A DNA stretch of 64,000 nt, from NCBI GenBank assembly GCA_964439935.1, contig CAYTPW010000011.1, positions 61,091 to 125,090 on the forward strand. The letters run 5' to 3'. Origin of the DNA: JABMQW01 sp964439935. Lineage in GTDB: Bacteria > Fidelibacterota > Marinisomatia > Marinisomatales > TCS56. The position numbers and the translations under genes are program-made. Under the pieces are notes generated by a model that worked only from the letters and a program-made list of their open reading frames with translations, was not told the origin of the DNA and did no database searches. Below are positions 45,953 through 54,700 of the stretch, piece after piece. Within the stretch, counting starts at the first letter, position 1, and the number at the start of each line of letters is the position of its first letter.

Positions 45953-46935
45953 GTGATTCTGAAACCAGATCAGCCATAATCAAAAAATTAGTTCTAATTG
46001 TGTTAGTGGTGGGGCTGGCAGGGATCGGTTGGTATGTGCTGGTTAACGACTTCTTGATCAAGCGTAATCCTTACGAACTTGATCTGGACAATTTTAGCCG
46101 AATTGACTCCAGCCAGATACAGTACCTCCAAATTCAGGCCTTGAAAATTCCTGGCCGACAGCCCCGGGCACTTTGTGTCGATCACAAAGATAATATTTTT
46201 GTAGCAGTAGATTCCAATATTATCAAATTCAATCAATTTGGTAGCATCGAAAAAACATTCATAGTCGGAGATAGGGTTAATTGCCTAACCATTTCCCCAA
46301 CCGACGATCTGTATCTGGGATATAAAACTCAGATTTCTATTTTGGACCAGATATCTCAATCCGTTACAGCATTAGTTGATTTACCGGTGACCTCCCATTT
46401 GACCTCTCTGGCGGTTGATGAATATTATATTTATGCCGCCGATGCCGGTATGCGCATAGTTAACAAATATGATCTGGGGGGTGAATTAATAATGACTCTA
46501 GGGAGTCGGGATGAAGCCAGTGGTCGACTGGGATTTATTATTCCAAGTCCTTATTTTGATCTGTCAATCGAATCCAAGGATCAGCTGTGGGTTGTAAATC
46601 CCGGGCAGCATGTACTGGAAAAATATCAACCCGACGGAAAGCTGGTCTATCAATGGGGCCAGTGGTCGGCCAAGCTGGAAGGTTTCTGTGGTTGCTGCAA
46701 CCCAACCCACATTGCACGCCTTTCTGATGGTCGTTTTGTTACCAGTGAGAAAGGATTGGTGCGCGTCAAAATTTACACCGCCGATGGCAAGTTTGACCGA
46801 GTAGTGGCCGGACCGGATAATTTCAGCCGGAATGTAATCGGGCTGGATCTGGCTGTGGATTCCCATAACCGGATTTTGGTATTAGATCCTGGGGCCAGGC
46901 AGGTACGCATATTTCAACCTAAGGAATTAAACTGA
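45949..46935 (+). CDS. NHL-repeat beta-propeller protein with CGCC motif, membrane-anchored
   Basis: The 328-residue protein begins with a single transmembrane segment (about 13-32). The remainder is a six-bladed NHL-type propeller (KDNIFVAVDS, AVDEYYIYAADAG, KDQLWVVNPG). A striking GFCGCCNPTHIA motif lies at about residues 245-255 on the periplasmic side, followed by SEKGLVRVKIY. Three clustered cysteines in a periplasmic propeller suggest a metal or Fe-S/thiol site. It overlaps both neighbours by one to four bases. The CGCCNP motif is not explained by the NHL fold. Confidence 0.8.
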   Translation: MSDSETRSAIIKKLVLIVLVVGLAGIGWYVLVNDFLIKRNPYELDLDNFSRIDSSQIQYLQIQALKIPGRQPRALCVDHKDNIFVAVDSNIIKFNQFGSIEKTFIVGDRVNCLTISPTDDLYLGYKTQISILDQISQSVTALVDLPVTSHLTSLAVDEYYIYAADAGMRIVNKYDLGGELIMTLGSRDEASGRLGFIIPSPYFDLSIESKDQLWVVNPGQHVLEKYQPDGKLVYQWGQWSAKLEGFCGCCNPTHIARLSDGRFVTSEKGLVRVKIYTADGKFDRVVAGPDNFSRNVIGLDLAVDSHNRILVLDPGARQVRIFQPKELN

Positions 46936-47180
46936 TGCTAAACCAATCAGTGAAAATATCTTCGCGCCGAAATTTCCTGGTATCCCTGGGCCGTATGGTG
47001 TTGCTGGTGCTGACAGCAGGTTTTACCGGATTTTTATTGCGACAACGTCGTTGCTGGTACCTGGAAGATGTTAATTATACCCAGTTACCCTGTCAGATTT
47101 GCCGTCAATTAAAAAAATGCGAAAAACCAACTGCGAATGTTTATCGCAGTGATCAATCAACCAAACAAACGGACAGCTAA
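46935..47180 (+). CDS. Small Tat-signal protein with Cys-rich tail
   Basis: The 81-residue protein starts on the last base of the preceding stop. It has a twin-arginine signal (SSRRNFLVSLGR, hydrophobic stretch to about 40) and a tail with Cys-x-x-Cys and a further Cys (PCQICRQLKKC). It may be a tiny exported electron carrier or a cofactor chaperone of the Tat ferredoxin encoded next. I do not recognise a family. Confidence 0.7.
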   Translation: MLNQSVKISSRRNFLVSLGRMVLLVLTAGFTGFLLRQRRCWYLEDVNYTQLPCQICRQLKKCEKPTANVYRSDQSTKQTDS

Positions 47181-47758
47181 TGTCTCTGTCAATACCTGAT
47201 CAACCAGACCTGAGTCGCCGGAAATTTCTGAATCGTACCCTGCGAATTACCGGAGTGGTCTGTCTTGGTTCTGTTGCAGGGTGGGGACTCTTTAAGTCTA
47301 CCGGTCGTCGGACTGTTTGGCAGATTGATCCCCAGATCTGTGTACAATGCGGGAATTGTGCCCTTAATTGTGTGCTTACTCAATCAGCCGTGCGTTGTGT
47401 GCATGCTTTTGATGTGTGCGGTTACTGCAAACTTTGTGGTGGATATTTTCCACCGGACGCAATATCCTTATCTACCGGGGCTGAGAACCAGTTGTGTCTA
47501 ACGGGAGCAATCAAACGTACCTTCGTTGAAAATCCCTATTTTGAATATAGTATTGACCACAATTTATGCATCGGTTGTTCTAAATGCGTTAAAGGCTGTG
47601 GTTCATTTGGTAATGGTTCGCTTTACCTGCAGGTTCAACAGGATATTTGCCTGAACTGTAACGAATGTTCCATCGCCCGCAGCTGTCCTTCGGGGGCAAT
47701 TGGTCGTGTATCTGCCAGCGATCCATATATACCAAAAGGGCAGCAGAAACAGGTTTGA
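47180..47758 (+). CDS. Tat-exported polyferredoxin (NapG-like)
   Basis: The 192-residue protein has a Tat signal (SRRKFLNRTLR, then hydrophobic) and Cys clusters for several [4Fe-4S] centres: CVQCGNCALNC, a middle set including CGYCKLCGG, CIGCSKCVKGCG and CLNCNECSIARSC. This pattern resembles NapG-type periplasmic ferredoxins that pair with a NapH-type membrane protein. The next gene encodes such a partner. It overlaps the previous gene by one base. Confidence 0.88.
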   Translation: MSLSIPDQPDLSRRKFLNRTLRITGVVCLGSVAGWGLFKSTGRRTVWQIDPQICVQCGNCALNCVLTQSAVRCVHAFDVCGYCKLCGGYFPPDAISLSTGAENQLCLTGAIKRTFVENPYFEYSIDHNLCIGCSKCVKGCGSFGNGSLYLQVQQDICLNCNECSIARSCPSGAIGRVSASDPYIPKGQQKQV

Positions 47759-47775
47759 AGGCCAAAACATACGAG

Positions 47776-49077
47776 ATGCGGGTAATTAGACTAATAATTA
47801 TAGTTCTCGCCGTATTGACCTTCATAAGCGCCCAGGATCGCTTTCCACGGCCAGAGTTTGAGTCCGATTACACCAAACCGGAGACAATTCTGGCCTGGCC
47901 GGATTCGGTCTGGTACGAGATTCTGGATATAGCGATTCTGATCATTGCCCTTTCGACAGCTGCTTATCTGGTGCTGCGACGCCGGTCCCGCAATCTAATT
48001 TTCATACTCTCTCTTTTTTCGCTGGCATATTTTGGTTTCTGGCGCAAAGGCTGCATCTGTCCCATTGGATCAATCCAGAATGTGACCCTGTCATTATTTG
48101 ATGTTTCCTACCTGATTCCGATCAGCATAATTCTATTTTTCGTCTTGCCTTTAATTTTCGCATTGTTTTTCGGCCGCGTATTCTGTGCGGCGGTTTGCCC
48201 CCTGGGAGCAATCCAGGATGCGGTTTTAGTCAAACCCCGGACGGTTGCACCGAGATTGGCTGCCATTTTAAATTTAATACCATTCATTTTCCTGGGAGCC
48301 GGGGTATTATATGCCGCTACCGGTTCGGGACATATTATCTGTCAGTTGGATCCATTTGTTCCATTTTTTCGTCGAAGCGGTGAACCACTGATGTTGATAT
48401 TCGGTGGATTGTTACTCTTGATCGGTACTGTTTATGGCCGGCCATACTGCCGGTTTTTATGTCCTTACGGTGTTTTATTAAATTGGTTCTCAAAATTTTC
48501 CCGCTGGCATCTTTCGATCACTCCGGACCGCTGTACCCAGTGTCATTTATGCCAGGATGCCTGTCCATATGACGCTATCGATAAACCGGTATCACTTTTA
48601 GAATCAGTTGAGCGCCAGGTGGCCGGTCGCCGTTTGGGCTGGCTGATTTTTTTAACCTTGGGATTAACAATTACCGGTGGAATCGGCGGGTACATGGTTC
48701 ATGAACAGCTTGGCTCGCTGCATCCAACGATCCGCCTTACTGAGCAGGTGCTGGCTGAAAAACAGGGACTGGTTCGCGAGACAACTCTGGCCAGTCAAAC
48801 ATTTCATGAATCAGGTGAAACGGTGGCCAGTTTGCTGGAAGAAGCTGCTGCGATCAATGATAGATTTAAGACCGGTGGCACTTTGCTGGGTATTTTCATT
48901 GGACTGGTAATTGGCCTGAAATCAATTGGTATCTTCTTCCGGGGTAGTCGCAAGGATTATGAGGCCAATCGTGGTGAATGTTTTTCCTGTGGCCGTTGCC
49001 TGCCGTATTGCCCGGAAGAACATGAACGTCAGGCGGTTCTTAATCGTAAGAAAGGTTTGTATGAATCAATCGGTTAA
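47776..49077 (+). CDS. NapH/NosR-like membrane polyferredoxin
   Basis: The chosen ATG 47776 gives a signal-like start (MRVIRLIIIVLAVLTFISAQ); longer in-frame starts lie inside the previous gene. The 433-residue protein has several transmembrane helices with paired CxxxCP motifs (GCICPIGSI, CAAVCPLGAI, CRFLCPYGV) typical of NapH/NosR, a classical CTQCHLCQDACP [4Fe-4S] motif, and a C-terminal CFSCGRCLPYCPEE. It is expected to pass electrons across or along the inner membrane, from quinol or cytosolic donors to the Tat ferredoxin. Its end overlaps the next gene by 17 bases. Confidence 0.88.
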   Translation: MRVIRLIIIVLAVLTFISAQDRFPRPEFESDYTKPETILAWPDSVWYEILDIAILIIALSTAAYLVLRRRSRNLIFILSLFSLAYFGFWRKGCICPIGSIQNVTLSLFDVSYLIPISIILFFVLPLIFALFFGRVFCAAVCPLGAIQDAVLVKPRTVAPRLAAILNLIPFIFLGAGVLYAATGSGHIICQLDPFVPFFRRSGEPLMLIFGGLLLLIGTVYGRPYCRFLCPYGVLLNWFSKFSRWHLSITPDRCTQCHLCQDACPYDAIDKPVSLLESVERQVAGRRLGWLIFLTLGLTITGGIGGYMVHEQLGSLHPTIRLTEQVLAEKQGLVRETTLASQTFHESGETVASLLEEAAAINDRFKTGGTLLGIFIGLVIGLKSIGIFFRGSRKDYEANRGECFSCGRCLPYCPEEHERQAVLNRKKGLYESIG

Positions 49078-50770
49078 AGGAAATAAGGCACAGATCCTGT
49101 ATGGCATTGCCCGAGGATTAGTCATAATTACCGCTTCCAGCGCGATGCTGATTGCAACACTGATTATAATCAATTATTACCAGGTCAGCAATGCCGATCC
49201 TTTAAATTCTCCAGCCCTGGTGATCCTCAAAGATCAATTGCGCGATGACCCGAGTAATATATTGTTGCAGGAACAGGTTCGATCATTGGATCTCCTGGCC
49301 CGTAAATCATATTTTACCAACTTATGGCAGTTAAAAACCGGTGGTTACATCATAATTGGATGTATCATTTTATTATTACTCTCCCTGAAAATTGCCAAAG
49401 CCCAGGAACGCAGATTACCCGATCCTATCGAACGAAAAATAATACCAGATTACCTGCGCTATTCGCGAGTAACCCAATTGGTTATCATTGGCACTGGAAT
49501 TATTCTGATCACCGGAGCGGTAATTGTGGCTTTATTTACGCCCCCGAGCCTCAATAATCAATTATCAGATGAAATGGTCCAGGAGATGGATAGGGTCATC
49601 GATCTAAACAATTTCTGGCCCAATTTCAGAGGACCTGGTGGTCTTGGAATCGCAGTTCACACCAATGTTCCAACGACCTGGGATGGAAAAACCGGTGAAC
49701 ATATATTATGGAAATCTGCCGTCCCGTTGCCAGGATTCAGCTCACCGATCGTTCTGCAAAACCGCTTATTTGTAAGTGGTGGGGATAAAAATACCCGGGA
49801 AGTATACTGCTTTGACAATGAAAGTGGTGATTTAGTATGGACCAAAACTGTGCCGAATATGCTGCAACCGGATGATGAATTTGATTTCGATTATGTCGAT
49901 CCCGGAACCGGTTTTGCTGCTCCCACCATGGCTACCAATGGACAAAACGTCTACGCCATCTTTGCTACCGGTGATGTGATTTGCTATTCCATGAGCGGCG
50001 ATCAAATCTGGGGTCGTAACCTTGGCACGCCTGATAATCACTATGCTCACAGTTCATCTTTGATTGTCCATGAAAATTTATGTCTCATTCAGTACGAAAG
50101 TTTTAGCAACCCACGCCTGATAGCATTGAATTGCGACAACGGTTCGATCGTCTGGGAAACGAAGCGTAGCACAATTTCGTGGGCTTCGCCCATAATTGCA
50201 GTCAATAATGACCATGCCGAATTGATCGTCGCCGATAGTAAATCAGTAGCCGGCTACAATCCATTAACGGGGATTGAATTATGGTACAGTGCCTGCTTGT
50301 CAGGTGAAGTTGGTCCGTCGCCGGCCTTTGTCAAAGGGTACGTTTTTGTGGCAAACGAGTATGCTCTGGGAACCGCCCTGCGGATTGGTGAACCGGCAAC
50401 CGAGCCGGAAATCCTGTGGCAGATCGAAGATAATCTGCCAAATGCCTCGAGTCCGGTAACCGCTGGTGAATTTGTCGTGCTGGCAACCAGCAGTGGGCTA
50501 GTGACATTGCTGGATGCTTCAACCGGGGAAATTCATTGGGAGGAATACCTGGGCAATGGATTCTTTTCTTCGCCCATAATTGTTGGTGACGCTGTTTATT
50601 TAACAGATTTGGAGGGTACTACCTTTATCTTTAACCTGGATAAACAATTCAATGTGCGCGCCACCAATCAGTTAAGTGAAGCAGTTTCCACCACGCCAGC
50701 TTTTCTTGATGGACGAATTTATATCAGGTCAGATAAGCATATATATTGCATTAGTGAAAGTGATGGTTGA
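49061..50770 (+). CDS. Membrane-anchored PQQ-type beta-propeller protein
   Basis: ATG 49061 is chosen for its RBS-like AAAGG and the following anchor; a longer in-frame ORF would run into the preceding gene. The 569-residue protein has three hydrophobic N-terminal segments within about 1-160, then a propeller beginning with FWPNFRGPGGLG, the WxxFRGP signature. Blade motifs include NESGDLVWTKTV and NGSIVWETKR. It is the largest propeller of the cluster and probably periplasmic. It overlaps the following NuoE-NuoF-type gene by 8 bases. Confidence 0.83.
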   Translation: MNQSVKGNKAQILYGIARGLVIITASSAMLIATLIIINYYQVSNADPLNSPALVILKDQLRDDPSNILLQEQVRSLDLLARKSYFTNLWQLKTGGYIIIGCIILLLLSLKIAKAQERRLPDPIERKIIPDYLRYSRVTQLVIIGTGIILITGAVIVALFTPPSLNNQLSDEMVQEMDRVIDLNNFWPNFRGPGGLGIAVHTNVPTTWDGKTGEHILWKSAVPLPGFSSPIVLQNRLFVSGGDKNTREVYCFDNESGDLVWTKTVPNMLQPDDEFDFDYVDPGTGFAAPTMATNGQNVYAIFATGDVICYSMSGDQIWGRNLGTPDNHYAHSSSLIVHENLCLIQYESFSNPRLIALNCDNGSIVWETKRSTISWASPIIAVNNDHAELIVADSKSVAGYNPLTGIELWYSACLSGEVGPSPAFVKGYVFVANEYALGTALRIGEPATEPEILWQIEDNLPNASSPVTAGEFVVLATSSGLVTLLDASTGEIHWEEYLGNGFFSSPIIVGDAVYLTDLEGTTFIFNLDKQFNVRATNQLSEAVSTTPAFLDGRIYIRSDKHIYCISESDG

Positions 50771-53135
50771 TACACAGGACCATGTTTCAATAGCCGGTGA
50801 TCTGACTACAATTGTCACCGATCTGATTGATCGGCACGGCCATGCACCCGATTCCGCAATCCCACTATTGCTGGCACTTCAGGAGCAGTATAGATATTTG
50901 CCGGAAGCGGGACTTCGTCAGATTGCGGAAGCAACCGAGATTTCAGCAGCGGATCTAACTGGCATAGCCACATTTTATTCCCAGTTTCGGCTGCAGCCGG
51001 CTGGCAAACATTTTATCAACATCTGTACCGGTACAGCCTGTCATGTTAAGGGAGCCGACCGGGTCTTGGATACCTTAAAGACCAACTTGAAGTTGGCAGA
51101 TCATGAAGACACTAACCAGGATGGTATATTTACCATCCAGAAAGTAGCCTGTTTGGGCTGCTGCACCCTGGCTCCGGTGGTCCAGATTGACCAGATAACC
51201 TATGGCCATGTTGCACCTCAAAAGGTGCCTGATATTCTAAATGATTTCCTGGAACGCCAGAAACAAATTCAGAAGCAACCGGATCAGGGAATAATTAAGA
51301 GCCAGGAATTGATCGGAGAAATCAGAGTGGGACTGGGTTCCTGCTGTGTGGCCGGTGGCAGTCATTTGGTCAAAGATGCTATTGATCGAACAGTCAGTAA
51401 AAATGCCTTACCGGTGATCGTAAAAACAGTTGGCTGCGTCGGAATGTGTCACCGAACGCCGCTGGTCGAAATCCATAAAAAGGGCCAGGAACCACGCTTT
51501 TTTTCAAAAGTGACTGTCGATATGGCCCAGTCAATTCTGGCTGATAACTTTAAATCCCCACGGCCGGGGATTCGCTGGCGTAATGCACTGGCATCATTGC
51601 TTGAAAAACCATTTAGCACAAATGGTGATAACATCCGTCGTTATGAACTGAATGTCCGCGATGGAGCAGTTGCTGATTTTTTAAGCAACCAGCACCACCT
51701 GGCAACGGAATACTACGGGGAATTAGATCCAGTTGATCTAAAAGAATATGAACGCGCTGGTGGCTTTTCAGCAATCCGGAAGTGCCTAACCGAGCTTAAT
51801 CCCGCTGAGATTGTAACTACAATCAGGAATAGCGGTTTACGGGGTCGGGGGGGGGCAGGATTTCCCACAGGTCGCAAATGGGAATTGATTGCCGAATCCC
51901 AAGCTGCGCAAAAATATGTTATCTGCAATGGAGATGAGGGTGATCCCGGTGCTTTCATGGATCGGATGCTGTTGGAATCCTATCCCTTCCGGATAATAGA
52001 AGGAATGTTGATTGCAGCGGTAGCAGTTGGTGCCACCCAGGGATATTTTTATATCCGGGCCGAGTATCCTCTGGCGGTAGCACGAATTCGTGAAGCATTG
52101 AACCGCTGTTATGAACAGGATTATCTGGGACAGAACATATTCGATAGCGATCTCTCATTCGATTTGAGCATCCGTAAGGGAGCCGGAGGGTTTGTTTGCG
52201 GGGAAGAAACAGCATTGATCAAATCGATCGAAGGTAAACGCGGAATGCCGCGTGTACGGCCGCCCTATCCGGTCATAGCCGGATTGAGAAATACACCCAC
52301 ACTGATAAACAATGTGGAATCACTGGCATTGGTCCCCTGGATTCTCCGAAACGGTCCGGATCAATTCAGTTCGTTGGGAGCCAGTAACAGTAAAGGTACA
52401 AAAGTATTCTCGCTGGCGGGTAAAATTGCCAATGGGGGCCTGATTGAAGTTCCCATGGGGATATCGATAAACAAGATTGTTTACGAAATCGGCGGTGGTA
52501 TCGCTGATGGTGGGCATTTCAAGGCAGTTCAGGTTGGTGGTCCTTCCGGTGGCTGCATTCCGGCCGAGTTGGGTGAGACACCGGTGGATTATGCCGCATT
52601 GCTGGAAGTTGGTGCCATGATGGGCTCAGGTGGATTACTGGTCATGGATGAGAATGACTGCATGGTCGATATCGCACACTATTTTCTCAGTTTCACCCAG
52701 GATCAGTCCTGTGGCAAATGTACTTACTGCCGGATCGGTACCAAACGGATGCTCGAAATACTGGAAAAAATCTGTGCTGGTAATGGCAGCGCCAGCGATC
52801 TGGTAGATCTGGAAAAACTGGCCGGTGAAGTCAAGCGGGGCAGTATCTGCGGTCTCGGTAAGTCAGCTCCAAACCCGGTGCTGACGACCTTGCGTTATTT
52901 CCGATCTGAGTATGAGGCACATATCGAAGGTTCCTGTCCCGCGAAAAAATGTACCGGCCTGATCGGTTATTCAATCAATGATAGTTGTGTAGGGTGCACA
53001 CTTTGTGCACAGAATTGTCCAGTAGAAGCTATCCCGCTGACACCTTATGAGCAACATTCTATCAATCAAGAATTATGCATTAAATGTGATACCTGTCGAC
53101 AGGTTTGTAACGATGATGCGGTGGTGGTTGCATGA
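50763..53135 (+). CDS. NuoE-NuoF fusion with extra ferredoxin domains (NADH-oxidising Fe-S flavoprotein)
   Basis: ATG 50763 overlaps the previous stop; GTG 50760 is an alternative. The 790-residue protein is modular: NuoE-like [2Fe-2S] thioredoxin fold (about 10-165, ICTGTACHVKG and CLGCC), a second [2Fe-2S] thioredoxin-like segment (185-265, GSCCVAGG and GCVGMC), the NuoF flavin/NADH core (300-620, GLRGRGGAGFPTG, GDEGDPGAF, EETALIKSIEG), the C-terminal SCGKCTYCRIG cluster, and two [4Fe-4S] motifs (CVGCTLCAQNC, CIKCDTCRQVC). This layout matches HydB/HndC-type diaphorase subunits. It would feed electrons from NADH into the membrane redox proteins next to it. Confidence 0.94.
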   Translation: MVDTQDHVSIAGDLTTIVTDLIDRHGHAPDSAIPLLLALQEQYRYLPEAGLRQIAEATEISAADLTGIATFYSQFRLQPAGKHFINICTGTACHVKGADRVLDTLKTNLKLADHEDTNQDGIFTIQKVACLGCCTLAPVVQIDQITYGHVAPQKVPDILNDFLERQKQIQKQPDQGIIKSQELIGEIRVGLGSCCVAGGSHLVKDAIDRTVSKNALPVIVKTVGCVGMCHRTPLVEIHKKGQEPRFFSKVTVDMAQSILADNFKSPRPGIRWRNALASLLEKPFSTNGDNIRRYELNVRDGAVADFLSNQHHLATEYYGELDPVDLKEYERAGGFSAIRKCLTELNPAEIVTTIRNSGLRGRGGAGFPTGRKWELIAESQAAQKYVICNGDEGDPGAFMDRMLLESYPFRIIEGMLIAAVAVGATQGYFYIRAEYPLAVARIREALNRCYEQDYLGQNIFDSDLSFDLSIRKGAGGFVCGEETALIKSIEGKRGMPRVRPPYPVIAGLRNTPTLINNVESLALVPWILRNGPDQFSSLGASNSKGTKVFSLAGKIANGGLIEVPMGISINKIVYEIGGGIADGGHFKAVQVGGPSGGCIPAELGETPVDYAALLEVGAMMGSGGLLVMDENDCMVDIAHYFLSFTQDQSCGKCTYCRIGTKRMLEILEKICAGNGSASDLVDLEKLAGEVKRGSICGLGKSAPNPVLTTLRYFRSEYEAHIEGSCPAKKCTGLIGYSINDSCVGCTLCAQNCPVEAIPLTPYEQHSINQELCIKCDTCRQVCNDDAVVVA

Positions 53136-54700
53136 TTACACTTTCAATCGATGGACAAAAGGTGAAAGTAGCGGAAGGAACGACAATCCTGGAAGCCGCC
53201 CGTACTCTGGGAATTGATATACCAACGCTTTGTCATCTTCCGGGAATTACCGGCAATACATCCTGCATGTTGTGTGCTGTCCAGGTTTCGGGCCATGATT
53301 CTTTCTTACCATCCTGCGCTATTCCGGTTGCGGATGGGATGGAGGTGGTGACTGAAAGTTCGGTTTTAGAGGATTACTGCAAAACGACACTGGAACTATT
53401 GTTCAGCGAGCATACAGGCGAATGCCTGGCGCCGTGTCAGGTTGCCTGCCCGGCCCATCTGGATGTGCCCACTATGATGAGTCAAATCGCCAATGAGCGA
53501 TTTGATGATGCCATCCATACCATCAAGCAAACTATTGCCTTGCCGGCGGTTTTAGGCTACATATGCACGGCACCCTGCGAAAATGCCTGTCGCCGAAATC
53601 AAATCGATAATTCCGCTTCCATTTGTCTGCTGAAGAAATCAGTGGCTGAACAGGATTATTCAAGTAATAAACCCTATTTCCCAGTTGTTGCCGAGAGTAG
53701 CGGTAAGCGGATAGCTATCATTGGCGCTGGTCCTGCCGGGCTGGCAACCGCCTTTTATGCTGCTCAGGCTGGCCATTCCTGCACCATTTTTGACGAGCAC
53801 AAACTACCGGGCGGAATGTTGCGCTACGGAATTCAAGAAGATGTTCTGCCTCGGGATATACTTGATCAGGAGATTGAGCAGATATTAGCACTTGGAATCA
53901 GGTTTCATCCAGAGGCAAAAATAGAAACAACCGATCAGCTACAAGACCTTAAATCAGAATATGATGCCGTAGTGCTGGCAATCGGCAATGTAGAAGAGGT
54001 TGACTCTGTATTTGCGTTGGAAAAAAGTTCCCGAGGTATCCAGATTGATCCCAGTAATTTCACAACCGAAACTGATGGAATTTTCGCCGGTGGTGATTGC
54101 GTGCATCCCCGGCGCCTGGCGGTACAGGCAGTAGCTCATGGTCGTCAAATAGCTGAATCCGTTGATCAGTATCTGAGCGGAAAAGCAGTAACCGGAATCC
54201 CTGACCGTACCAATTCACGTCTCAAACGGCTCAGTGTTGAGGAATTGAACCAATTCCTGAAATCCTCGTCGATTCCAGCTAATGCCTGGGAAAAACCGGT
54301 ATCTAATTCAAAGACAGATCCCGACATAAAACTAGCCCAGGTATGTCTGCAATGTGGCTGTCGGTCGGCTGAATCCTGTCAATTACGATCGTATTCTGAT
54401 CGATATGGCGCCAATCCCCGGCAATTTCGTAATAATCAGGCACCCGTTCAAAAGATTGATACTCACCCCCAAGTTTTCTATGAACCGGGCAAATGCATCA
54501 AATGTGGCCTCTGTGTTGCGATTTCAGAAGCCGAGCAGGATCACCTGGGATTGGCTTTCATCGGTCGCGGATTCGACGTGCAAATTGGTGTGCCGTTCAA
54601 TGATACGCTGGAGGCTGGTCTAGCGGCAACTGCCGATGACTGTATTGCAGCCTGTCCAACCGGAGCGATTGCTAAAAAGGTTAATTTCGATAGTGAATAG
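53132..54700 (+). CDS. Ferredoxin-GltD-like FAD protein fusion, NAD(P)H domain missing
   Basis: The 522-residue protein starts with a NuoG-type [2Fe-2S] domain (about 1-90, CHLPGITGNTSCMLC). A GltD-like part follows: CLAPCQVACP and CENACRRN for Fe-S, then GAGPAGLATAFY for FAD. From DAVVLAIGN the chain runs in about 35 residues to DGIFAGGD, skipping the ~130-residue NAD(P)H-binding domain that GltD has between these motifs. The C-terminus has additional Cys sets (VCLQCGCRSAESC, CIKCGLC, CIAACP). It should exchange electrons with its NuoF-type partner (4-base overlap) rather than bind NAD(P)H directly. Confidence 0.88.
   Translation: MITLSIDGQKVKVAEGTTILEAARTLGIDIPTLCHLPGITGNTSCMLCAVQVSGHDSFLPSCAIPVADGMEVVTESSVLEDYCKTTLELLFSEHTGECLAPCQVACPAHLDVPTMMSQIANERFDDAIHTIKQTIALPAVLGYICTAPCENACRRNQIDNSASICLLKKSVAEQDYSSNKPYFPVVAESSGKRIAIIGAGPAGLATAFYAAQAGHSCTIFDEHKLPGGMLRYGIQEDVLPRDILDQEIEQILALGIRFHPEAKIETTDQLQDLKSEYDAVVLAIGNVEEVDSVFALEKSSRGIQIDPSNFTTETDGIFAGGDCVHPRRLAVQAVAHGRQIAESVDQYLSGKAVTGIPDRTNSRLKRLSVEELNQFLKSSSIPANAWEKPVSNSKTDPDIKLAQVCLQCGCRSAESCQLRSYSDRYGANPRQFRNNQAPVQKIDTHPQVFYEPGKCIKCGLCVAISEAEQDHLGLAFIGRGFDVQIGVPFNDTLEAGLAATADDCIAACPTGAIAKKVNFDSE

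Noticed and set aside
50763..54700. A respiratory complex I or hydrogenase operon
   Set aside because: Only NuoE/F- and N-terminal NuoG-like domains are present; no membrane Nuo subunits and no hydrogenase catalytic subunit occur in the window.
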